DNA of 60,040 nucleotides, taken from the IMG/VR virus record IMGVR_UViG_3300025083_000025, positions 1-60,040 of that record; one strand, 5' to 3'. A model generated the notes under the pieces. It saw only the letters and a list, made by a program, of their open reading frames with translations. It made no database searches and was not told the origin of the DNA. The translations under genes and the position numbers were made by a program. Positions 13,191 through 20,317 of the stretch are shown here, piece by piece (the first letter of the stretch is position 1; each line of letters starts with the position of its first letter). This DNA comes from a virus.

Positions 13191-13444
13191 AAAAGATGTA
13201 CAGAGCCGGTGGTCAAAATGTACCACAAGAGAAGCCAAAGAAGAAAGTGTACGGACCGCCAAAGCCACCGGGCTATAGAAAGTCTACGAAGGAAGAGGAT
13301 AGAGAGCGTGCTGGAGAAAAAGCATACCTCAAACTACGAGAACAAGTTGACCGTGAGGTAAGACAGATGCGTAAAGATGGTGCTACTGAAGAGCAGATCA
13401 ATCGCCATGCAAATAAAGTACTCAGCACTTTAGGTCGCTATTAG
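13187..13444 (+). CDS. Basic hypothetical protein, 85 aa
   Basis: Starts with ATGA overlap to the methyltransferase. Lys/Pro-rich N-terminus (KPKKKVYGPPKPPGYRKSTK) followed by a charged helix. Low complexity tails of this kind are common in small virion proteins; no family recognised. Confidence 0.6.
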   Translation: MKKMYRAGGQNVPQEKPKKKVYGPPKPPGYRKSTKEEDRERAGEKAYLKLREQVDREVRQMRKDGATEEQINRHANKVLSTLGRY

Positions 13445-13454
13445 ATTCCAGGAC

Positions 13455-14483
13455 ATGAAGTATAGAGGCGATCAGGTAGACCCAAGGAAAAAGAAATATA
13501 CCTCTTATGTTCAGAAAGCACGTACTATGCGTCCATTCACTATGAACGAAGAAGGATCAGATCCGAGTACGGTAAGGATGTCTACAGAGACCTTTGATGG
13601 AGAGAACTGGGTTTCATTCCCCACTATTTTTCCAAAGGAGGGCAACACTGATAGCAGCGACCCACAGGACTGGATTATATATGATTCACCAGAAGAGGCG
13701 TTTAAAGAAGCACAGGAAAGGGGTGAGGTATTTGATTTTGGATCAGACAAAGAAAGTGCTTTGATGTTTGGAGAAGGAGCGTGGAAGCCCAATGAGTTTA
13801 AGGACATGCCTCGTGGTAGAACCAAAACATATCGTGCACCATTCCCATTTAGAAAACGATTTGAAGAGGGTGGTCGTTCTGTTAACTATGTTTCAAATTA
13901 CATTCCTGATCCCTTAGCAACAGGTGATGTTTCTACTACCACCACTTCAGGTACTTATACTTCGGATTCCAAATTTTTTGATGGGAAAGATGGAGAGGTT
14001 ACTGATCCGGAAGGTGATCTTGGAGAGATTCAACAAGCACTATTAGATAAGTTCTCCAGAGATCGTACAGGTAATTCCGATACCGGGTACTATGATTATA
14101 ATACAGATAGAACGTACAGAGGTTCAGCAACCGGAAAGAAAGGGGACGCATATCCCAATCGTATTAAGACTGGATTTAAACAGGGTTATGACTACTCTCC
14201 TAACATAGGTATAAAGAACCTGCAAATAAAACGCAGTTCTAATCCATTTGAAGCATTGATCCAACTAAAAACTAAAAACATTCTTGCTCCAGACCCTGTT
14301 CAGCCAAAGATGGTTGACCCTTTGTATAAGATATACGACAGAAAGTTAAACAGCCAGACAGGAGAGTATGTTTATAACACCAATAAAGGTGAAGTAAGAA
14401 AACAAAGAGGTTCGGAAGACTCACAATTTATCTCTCAGAACCGTGAGGCGTTTAATGAGATGCGTAAAAAATATAGACGATGA
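13455..14483 (+). CDS. Putative virion protein with phage FPTIFP-type motif, 342 aa
   Basis: The N-terminal 110 residues contain STVRMSTETFDGENWVSFPT, IFPKEG, then DSPEEAFKEAQERGEVFDFG and ESALMFGEGAWK. This is the 'DG-xx-xxIPT ... A-x-A ... G-x-x-FDFG...A' arrangement found in many phage structural and large polyvalent proteins. The rest is Thr/Ser/Lys rich without catalytic signatures. Likely a minor virion component. It overlaps the next gene by ATGA. Confidence 0.6.
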   Translation: MKYRGDQVDPRKKKYTSYVQKARTMRPFTMNEEGSDPSTVRMSTETFDGENWVSFPTIFPKEGNTDSSDPQDWIIYDSPEEAFKEAQERGEVFDFGSDKESALMFGEGAWKPNEFKDMPRGRTKTYRAPFPFRKRFEEGGRSVNYVSNYIPDPLATGDVSTTTTSGTYTSDSKFFDGKDGEVTDPEGDLGEIQQALLDKFSRDRTGNSDTGYYDYNTDRTYRGSATGKKGDAYPNRIKTGFKQGYDYSPNIGIKNLQIKRSSNPFEALIQLKTKNILAPDPVQPKMVDPLYKIYDRKLNSQTGEYVYNTNKGEVRKQRGSEDSQFISQNREAFNEMRKKYRR

Positions 14484-14686
14484 AACTAAAGAAAACAACT
14501 AAATCTGTAAAGGTCTCAGCGCCAAAGGGTTATCACTGGATGACAGAAGGAGGCCGTCATTTCTTGATGAAAGGTGACTACAAACCACATAAAGGTGCTT
14601 CAGCCGAGGCGCCATTTAGAATTGTAACACACGATAAAGGAAAAAGCAATCCAGCAATGGATGCCGCACGCAAGGCTAAGGGTTAA
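14480..14686 (+). CDS. Small basic protein, 68 aa
   Basis: KKTTKSVKVSAPKGYHWMTE, then GDYKPHKGASAEAP and a Lys-rich end. The GYHWM-x-x-GRHFLM motif occurs in short phage proteins of unknown role. Its 3' end overlaps the convergent regulator gene by 11 bp. Confidence 0.6.
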   Translation: MKLKKTTKSVKVSAPKGYHWMTEGGRHFLMKGDYKPHKGASAEAPFRIVTHDKGKSNPAMDAARKAKG

Positions 14687-15116
14687 ACTCCTCCTCTCCA
14701 CCCATCTTGCGGTAAAGGCGGGCTACTATTAGCCGGCCTTTTTGCGTTAAGGCGTATCGTACTGCATAGTTATACTTAGTCTCTTCTCTGAATATATGAT
14801 CTTCTATGTTCTGACTGGGAGTTAGTTTATCAAAGTGCTTGTATATGTAGCCTTTACTCTTTAGTGTCCATATAAAATCCTTCCGCATTTGCGCTTCACT
14901 CTTCTGCATTTTAGTTGCAACGTAGTTTATCGTCCAGAATTCAAGATCATAAACAAACAAAATGAAATCTACTTCAGGCCTGGTTAGACTATAGTTGTTC
15001 TTAGCGTCTCTGTATAGGTATGTAAGATTCTTTAAATAGTTTTCTTTGACAAACTTTTTGTTTATCTTAGAGAATTCACGAAATCTTTTTTTTCGGTCGA
15101 CCCTACTTTTAGGCAT
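14676..15116 (-). CDS. Winged-helix (MarR-like) regulator candidate
   Basis: 146 aa from ATG 15116 (MPKSRVDRKK); a longer frame reaching 15158 would run over the divergent promoter. The arrangement is basic N-terminus, helix (LTRPEVDFILFVYDL), a recognition-helix-like stretch (INYVATKMQKSEAQMRKDFI) and a wing candidate (LKSKGYIYKHFDK ... YALTQKGRLIVARLYRKMGG). It resembles a MarR/PadR-type winged helix, including the common 'LT-x-KGR' ending. It is divergently transcribed from the fibre gene at 15149, sharing a promoter region, so it may control late transcription. Confidence 0.6.
   Translation of the reverse strand: MPKSRVDRKKRFREFSKINKKFVKENYLKNLTYLYRDAKNNYSLTRPEVDFILFVYDLEFWTINYVATKMQKSEAQMRKDFIWTLKSKGYIYKHFDKLTPSQNIEDHIFREETKYNYAVRYALTQKGRLIVARLYRKMGGEEEFNP
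14717..14743 (+). terminator. Rho-independent terminator inside an antisense gene
   Basis: GGC-g-GGCTA-ctat-TAGCC-g-GCC followed by TTTTT. It ends the 12.59-14.69 kb transcript and lies within the 3' coding part of the convergent gene at 14676-15116. Confidence 0.7.
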
Positions 15117-15121
15117 ATCAG

Positions 15122-15143
15122 TATCTTTGCTACTACAAACATA
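15122..15143. promoter_or_regulatory. Divergent promoter pair
   Basis: Plus strand: TATCTTTG at 15122-15129, 19 bases before ATG 15149. Minus strand: TATGTTTG at 15143-15136, 19 bases before ATG 15116. Both match TAnnTTTG exactly and are only 6 bases apart, so polymerases would compete for the site. Confidence 0.7.
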
Positions 15144-15148
15144 ATCAT

Positions 15149-16123
15149 ATGGCATCACTTAGCGGAAATAAAATAAAGGATACATTTAACCTACTACTGA
15201 AACTTCAGTCTTCAGAGGCATCAGCCACTGAGCAGGTCGTTGAAGATGGAGCAGGTAACGATACAGCGTTAAAGATATCTACAGATACAGTAGAGACCAC
15301 AGGGTCCCTTAAAATATCTGGTACACCATCTACATCCACTTCAAATACTACGGCCCTCATGCTTGATGGTAGTGGCGTTGTTGTAACACGTAACCTCAGC
15401 ACCAGTCCAATTGGTACTGCATCGATCACAGCAAATACCCCACTGTCTGCAACAGGAAGCATTATTGAGTTAAAAGACCCAGCGCTACTAAGTCAAATCA
15501 CTCAGCCAGCAAATAACGATAAGTATCTAATCTGGGACGAAAGCGCAAGTGCTTATAAATATATTGAGCAATCAGATTTAGCAACAGCAGTAGGTAATTC
15601 TATAACCGCTGGAACATCAACAGTAGGTATCATGTATGCTCGTGCAGGGGCAACTCAACAAATGAGTTCCACACAGGCTAACACGCTTGTTCAGTACGCA
15701 GAGATATACGAAGATTCTGGAACCACTGGAACTACAGCAACTGGGAGTTCAGTATGGTTTGGTACACTGGCCAATGGTGGAGGCGCCCCTGGTTTGAGTA
15801 TCGGTACATTTGGTGATCCAAGAGATTCTGTTTTAATCAATGAGGTTGAAGGATGGTTTAGAATAACAGGCACGATTTCAGTAATACTAACCGCGAGTGC
15901 TTCCTTTAGTATAGCAGTTGATGCTTCAACCATTCGGAATATAACCGTATCGTCAGACCCAGGTAAAATAAGTACATTTACTCTTGAGGCTCTTTATTAT
16001 TCGGACGGTAATGCCGGTTATAGTGTTAGACTTATAGGTCAAGCCGGCGGGTTAGGAGTTAACGTGTTTTCCGTCAACACATCTCTGGAGGTTGATTACA
16101 TGGGTGATAACGCAACTTTATAA
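15149..16123 (+). CDS. Tail fibre or decoration protein, 324 aa
   Basis: The N-terminus LSGNKIKDTFNLLLKLQSSE, followed by TEQVVEDGAGNDTALKISTD, is a pattern I associate with fibre proteins of Bacteroidota and marine phages, where it acts as the virion-attachment region. The middle is Ser/Thr/Ala-rich beta repeat and the C-terminal 150 residues form an all-beta, Cys-free domain (GWFRITGTISVILTASASFS). No enzyme motif seen. Likely a trimeric fibre or head decoration. Confidence 0.65.
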   Translation: MASLSGNKIKDTFNLLLKLQSSEASATEQVVEDGAGNDTALKISTDTVETTGSLKISGTPSTSTSNTTALMLDGSGVVVTRNLSTSPIGTASITANTPLSATGSIIELKDPALLSQITQPANNDKYLIWDESASAYKYIEQSDLATAVGNSITAGTSTVGIMYARAGATQQMSSTQANTLVQYAEIYEDSGTTGTTATGSSVWFGTLANGGGAPGLSIGTFGDPRDSVLINEVEGWFRITGTISVILTASASFSIAVDASTIRNITVSSDPGKISTFTLEALYYSDGNAGYSVRLIGQAGGLGVNVFSVNTSLEVDYMGDNATL

Positions 16124-16428
16124 TGACAAAACAAGAAAGATTAGAATTCTTCCAGCAGTTAAGATTAAAACTTGACGAGATCGACGACCTTATGGATTCG
16201 TATGGCGGTAAAGAAGAGTTCCTATCTATGTATTGTTTTGGTGCATTTATGCCTGGAGACGAAGATCTTGATACCAATGATAGGTATGAGTTTATGTGTG
16301 GTATGCATATGGCCGCAATAGAGGAATATGAATTAATGACAGATACAGTAGAAGATACTTTCACTAAATATTTACAAGATGAAAGTGACAGAGGGGATTC
16401 CTCTTCAATTGACTACTGGTTAAATTAA
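16123..16428 (+). CDS. Hypothetical acidic protein, 101 aa
   Basis: Start overlaps the fibre stop by one base. Acidic with Met/Cys clusters (YCFGAFMPGDEDLDTNDRYE). Helical; no family recognised. Confidence 0.55.
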   Translation: MTKQERLEFFQQLRLKLDEIDDLMDSYGGKEEFLSMYCFGAFMPGDEDLDTNDRYEFMCGMHMAAIEEYELMTDTVEDTFTKYLQDESDRGDSSSIDYWLN

Positions 16429-16433
16429 ATGAA

Positions 16434-16673
16434 ATGGAACTTATTAGAAAAATCATTATCGGGCAAAACCCGAAAGATGCCATGGCTTACTATGTGGGGC
16501 AGAAGGCAGGAGAGTCAGTAATTGATTCTATCATATTAGACGACAGATGTTTTGTCAAACACGGAATTCGTCGCTATCTTGTATACATCTACAATAAAGA
16601 ACAGGGCATAATGCTTTGGAAAACAGTAGATGATATGCCAGTATTAATTGAACATGATTGTGACTTCGAATGA
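16434..16673 (+). CDS. Hypothetical protein, 79 aa
   Basis: MELIRKIIIGQNPKDAMAYY then a beta-rich C-terminal half (RYLVYIYNKEQGIMLWKTVD). The stop overlaps the next start (ATGA). No family recognised. Confidence 0.55.
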   Translation: MELIRKIIIGQNPKDAMAYYVGQKAGESVIDSIILDDRCFVKHGIRRYLVYIYNKEQGIMLWKTVDDMPVLIEHDCDFE

Positions 16674-17233
16674 TTGTAATTGATAATTTCATAAAAGACA
16701 CGGATCTGTTGATGGATCTTGAACTTAACAAAGAACACTTATTTAGTGATAACGGATCTTACTACTGGTGGAACGGATGGTGGAACTCACCAGACGATAC
16801 ATTAAAGAAAAGACTAATCTGTTATATATGGAGAGACTACCCTCCGTATGGATCTGTGGCTTTAGACGGCTTTGAGTACTGGACCGGACAATACGGTGAA
16901 GGTAAAGCAGTCTCTGATCTAAACATGCACTTAGATAAAGACGAAGCCCTTTGGAAATCAGAAGGTATAGTAAAGGCTCCTGTTATAGGTACAGTGTTCT
17001 ATCCTGTTGAAATGGATATAGAGGGAGGTTACCTTGAGATATTCTCCAATGGGGCGGACAATGAGCCTGAAAGAATCCAAGCAAAGCATAATAGGTTAAT
17101 CATATTTGACGCAGGTAACATTCATCACAGAGTTACAACTGTAACCAAAGGAACAAGATCTGCTATTGCAATAAACCTTTGGGATGAAGCACCTACAACA
17201 GAATTAAAGTTTGAGGCTCCAGAACCAATATGA
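16670..17233 (+). CDS. 2OG-Fe(II) oxygenase (prolyl-4-hydroxylase type)
   Basis: A 187-aa protein with the double-stranded beta-helix signature: H87-L-D89 (NMHLDKD), distal His at 152/153 (GNIHHRV) and R163 (GTRSAIAINL) for 2-oxoglutarate. Length matches small phage hydroxylases found in marine viruses. These hydroxylate protein side chains or nucleic acids. It differs from the lysyl-hydroxylase domain encoded at 29611-31860. Its substrate is unknown, but the presence of a collagen-like fibre in the same late block makes a fibre side chain one candidate. Confidence 0.8.
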   Translation: MIVIDNFIKDTDLLMDLELNKEHLFSDNGSYYWWNGWWNSPDDTLKKRLICYIWRDYPPYGSVALDGFEYWTGQYGEGKAVSDLNMHLDKDEALWKSEGIVKAPVIGTVFYPVEMDIEGGYLEIFSNGADNEPERIQAKHNRLIIFDAGNIHHRVTTVTKGTRSAIAINLWDEAPTTELKFEAPEPI

Positions 17234-17880
17234 GACCTTTAAAACATTTTCTTGTAAGGGTTCCTAATGTAACCCAGGACACCGTAACTCTTAACGGAGA
17301 GGAAATCTATATTGACACTAAGTGGGATGAGTTTAAACATCGTACCATGGAAGGTGAGGTTGTTGGTGTTCCAGAAAAATATGACACAGGGGTAGAGATT
17401 GGAGACACAATGTACTTTCATCATCATGTAATATTGGGCGGTAACCATTTGGTTCTTCAGGATGGTGCTAATCAATTAGAAGAGTCTGCAAAAAGAGGAC
17501 AGTGGCTTGATCCAAACAACGATGTATATATAGTCTACTACGACGGAGGCCATGACCCCCTGTCTTGTCAAGCGTATGCACACAAGAGTAAAAAAACTGG
17601 TGAGGTTAAGTTACTGGGAGAATGGATATTCCTTATACCAGCAGAAGAAGAGCAAGAATTAAAAAGTGACACACTGCATCTATTAGAAGAGAAACATGAG
17701 TATAACCAATATGGATATATTAAGTATGGTTCTGATAGATTAGAAGAAACTGGATTGGTGCCCGGCGATAAAGTTATTATTCGAAAGAATTCTGACTATC
17801 GAATGGAGGTTAATGGTGAAACAATGTTTAGGGTATACTTAAAACACATACATGGCAAAGTCATCGAAGCAGAAGCATAA
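17230..17880 (+). CDS. GroES-like co-chaperonin candidate, two-domain
   Basis: 216 aa. The N-terminus MRPLKHFLVRVPNVTQDTVT followed by EGEVVGVPEKYDTGVEIGDT and MYFHHHVI resembles GroES/Cpn10 (P-L-x-D-x-V-L-V...G-x-V-x-x-V...G-D-x-V). A second similar beta unit may lie near residues 165-200 (LVPGDKVIIRKNSDYRME). Marine phages carry related proteins thought to partner host GroEL for capsid folding. The mobile loop is not obvious, so the assignment is tentative. Confidence 0.6.
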   Translation: MRPLKHFLVRVPNVTQDTVTLNGEEIYIDTKWDEFKHRTMEGEVVGVPEKYDTGVEIGDTMYFHHHVILGGNHLVLQDGANQLEESAKRGQWLDPNNDVYIVYYDGGHDPLSCQAYAHKSKKTGEVKLLGEWIFLIPAEEEQELKSDTLHLLEEKHEYNQYGYIKYGSDRLEETGLVPGDKVIIRKNSDYRMEVNGETMFRVYLKHIHGKVIEAEA

Positions 17881-18148
17881 CATAGTTACAGCGCAAAGAT
17901 TAGTTGCAGCGATGGATATCGCAATTGACAACATGATTGCTGAAATACAAAAGCCTGTAGATCAAGAACTTAGCGGATCTCAACGGAAGGCAGAACTTCA
18001 GTCAATTAAAATTACCGCTGTTGACGCTAAAGAACTTATTGTTGAAAGAGAAAGACTTGAACAACTCATTAAGACACTTAAAGAAAGTGGACAGATTAAA
18101 GAAGAACAAGACTATTCAGGAGGATTCGCAGAAAAATTCTCAAAGTAA
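17852..18148 (+). CDS. Hypothetical helical protein, possible small terminase subunit
   Basis: 98 aa, almost wholly helical with coiled-coil character (SQRKAELQSIKITAVDAKEL, ERERLEQLIKTLKESG). It overlaps the upstream gene by 29 bp and sits 31 bp before the large terminase, the usual place of a small terminase. There is no clear HTH motif, so the role is inferred from position only. Confidence 0.45.
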   Translation: MAKSSKQKHNIVTAQRLVAAMDIAIDNMIAEIQKPVDQELSGSQRKAELQSIKITAVDAKELIVERERLEQLIKTLKESGQIKEEQDYSGGFAEKFSK

Positions 18149-18179
18149 TCAAGTCTTCATCTACTGGGATTATTAAACA

Positions 18180-20282
18180 ATGGCGGGACTTGTAGAAATA
18201 GAAGATGAGATTGTAGTAAACATATGCCCTGACAAAACAGAAGGAGATGTCAGGCTATACTTTGACTTACCAATACAATTCCCTAAGCAGCCAGCAAAGA
18301 AAGAGATACTTTTTAATAATTTAAAAAAGGAAGATCAAAGATGGGTGAGAGAGGGGCTTCCTGATGATCTCAAAAAGATCCGGTCAATGGAAGAGTGGCT
18401 GGGAATGCCAGAGTCATTTAGAAAAAAGTTCACACCCTATATAAGTCAAGAATTTAAAAGACGTAGAAATGGAGTATGGTTTTACAACAACGGGGTACCT
18501 ACCTATATCACAGGTAACCATTACTTCTTCTTACAGTGGTGTAAGATTGATATTGGATACCCATCATTCTTGGACTTTCAAAGGAAACTATTTATACATC
18601 TTGAAGCCTGTATAAAGGATCCAAGAAGTGTTGGACAAGTCTATGTAAAGTGTCGTCGTTCCGGATACACAAATATGTCTGCGTCTGTACTTGTTAATGA
18701 AGGCACACAGGTAAAAGAAAAACTACTGGGCATCATGTCGAAGACAGGAACAGATGCACAAGAAAATATATTCATGAAGAAGGTGGTGCCGATGTACAAG
18801 TCACTGCCTTTTTTCTTTAAACCCATACAAGACGGTACTACCAATCCCCGTATGGAACTCGCATTTCGTGAGCCTTCAAAAAGAATCACAAAGAAAAATA
18901 AGACCGCTTCTTCTGGTGAGGCACTCAATACAATTGTAAACTGGAAGAATACTACGACCAATGCATATGATGGTGAGAAACTACATATGTTATACCTTGA
19001 TGAAGCAGGTAAGTGGGAAAAGGGGAACGACATAAGAGAGGCTTGGAGGATACAGCGTACTTGTTTGTTAGTTGGACGTAGAATTGTAGGAAAGGCTCTT
19101 GTTGGTAGCACTGTCAACCCGCTGGATAGAGGTGGTAAACAGTTTAGAGATTTGTATGGTGCCAGTGATCCAAGAGAAAGAAACGACAACGGTCGAACAC
19201 GCAGTGGACTGTACTCTGTCTTTATACCGTCTTACGATGCACTTGAGGGCTTCTTTGATAAGTATGGGATGCCAGTGGTCGACGACCCAGAGAAAACGGT
19301 TTATACGGAGTTTGATGAGCCTATATCTATAGGAGCAAAGACTTACTTAAAGAATGAGCGTAAAGCATTGGTAAACGATTCTTATGAACTTAATGAGGTA
19401 ATACGCCAGTTCCCGTTCACTGAAGCAGAGGCATTTAGAGACAGCGCCAAAGCATCTCTGTTCAACGTACAAAAGATTTACGAACAGATAGAATACAATG
19501 ATGATTTATATCCTTCTCCGATTGTAGTAGGAAACTTTGTTTGGTCTGGAGGTAAGCAGGACACAGAAGTTATGTTTAAGCCTGATCCAAATGGAAGATG
19601 GCGTATAGCATGGATGCCTCCTTCTGATTTGAGAAACAAACCCAAACCCGAAAATGCCTGGATAGGTTGTGCGGGTGTGGATAGTTATGATATTGACGCA
19701 ACAGTAGACGGAAGAGGATCAAAGGGCGCATGTCATTTCTACAACAAATTCAACATGGGTCACCCATCAAATATGTTTGTCGCTGAATATGCATCACGGC
19801 CACCTCTTGCTAAAATATTTTATGAGGATGTTTTAATGGCTGCTAAGTTTTATGGCTACCCCGTGTTAATTGAAAACAATAAGTACGGTATCGCAAGGTA
19901 CTTTGAGACAAGGGGTTACGATCACTTCTTAATGGAAAGACCAGAACACTTAGGCTCTAAATTCCAAAGCACTAAAACTAAAACAAAAGGTATACCATCG
20001 AATTCAAAAGATGTCATACAGGCTCATGCTCAAGCAATAGAGGCTTACATCCATGATCATGTTGGACTAAATGAGGACACGCTTGAATTTGGAAAAATGT
20101 ATTTTGAAAGAACCCTTGAAGACTGGGTTAATTTTAAGATAGACGACAGAACTAAATATGACCTTTCTATATCAAGTGGTTTGGCATTGCTTGCTGCTCA
20201 AGGACATAAGCCTGTGAAAGTTAAAAGTGATTTCGAAAAGAAGCAGTTCTTTAGGAAAGGTCAGATAATTATACGAAAATAA
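18180..20282 (+). CDS. terL: Terminase large subunit
   Basis: 700 aa, the packaging motor. The ATPase part has a Walker A-like VKCRRSGYTNMSA (residues 156-168), the deviant form common in terminases, and Walker B HMLYLDEA (269-276) with catalytic Glu 275. The C-terminal RNase H-like nuclease begins at GCAGVDSYDID (496-506, D501), followed by a further acidic block in the VLIENNKYG region. The protein is longer than most terminases. It cuts concatemers and drives DNA into the prohead built from the capsid genes at 33-36 kb. Confidence 0.9.
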   Translation: MAGLVEIEDEIVVNICPDKTEGDVRLYFDLPIQFPKQPAKKEILFNNLKKEDQRWVREGLPDDLKKIRSMEEWLGMPESFRKKFTPYISQEFKRRRNGVWFYNNGVPTYITGNHYFFLQWCKIDIGYPSFLDFQRKLFIHLEACIKDPRSVGQVYVKCRRSGYTNMSASVLVNEGTQVKEKLLGIMSKTGTDAQENIFMKKVVPMYKSLPFFFKPIQDGTTNPRMELAFREPSKRITKKNKTASSGEALNTIVNWKNTTTNAYDGEKLHMLYLDEAGKWEKGNDIREAWRIQRTCLLVGRRIVGKALVGSTVNPLDRGGKQFRDLYGASDPRERNDNGRTRSGLYSVFIPSYDALEGFFDKYGMPVVDDPEKTVYTEFDEPISIGAKTYLKNERKALVNDSYELNEVIRQFPFTEAEAFRDSAKASLFNVQKIYEQIEYNDDLYPSPIVVGNFVWSGGKQDTEVMFKPDPNGRWRIAWMPPSDLRNKPKPENAWIGCAGVDSYDIDATVDGRGSKGACHFYNKFNMGHPSNMFVAEYASRPPLAKIFYEDVLMAAKFYGYPVLIENNKYGIARYFETRGYDHFLMERPEHLGSKFQSTKTKTKGIPSNSKDVIQAHAQAIEAYIHDHVGLNEDTLEFGKMYFERTLEDWVNFKIDDRTKYDLSISSGLALLAAQGHKPVKVKSDFEKKQFFRKGQIIIRK

Positions 20283-20289
20283 TAAGAAG

Positions 20290-20297
20290 TATATTTG
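20290..20297 (+). promoter_or_regulatory. Late promoter -7 box before the portal gene
   Basis: TATATTTG, an exact TAnnTTTG match, 20 bases before ATG 20318. No clear -33 element is seen. Confidence 0.6.
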
Positions 20298-20317
20298 CAT
20301 AAGTAGCAATCTCAAGT

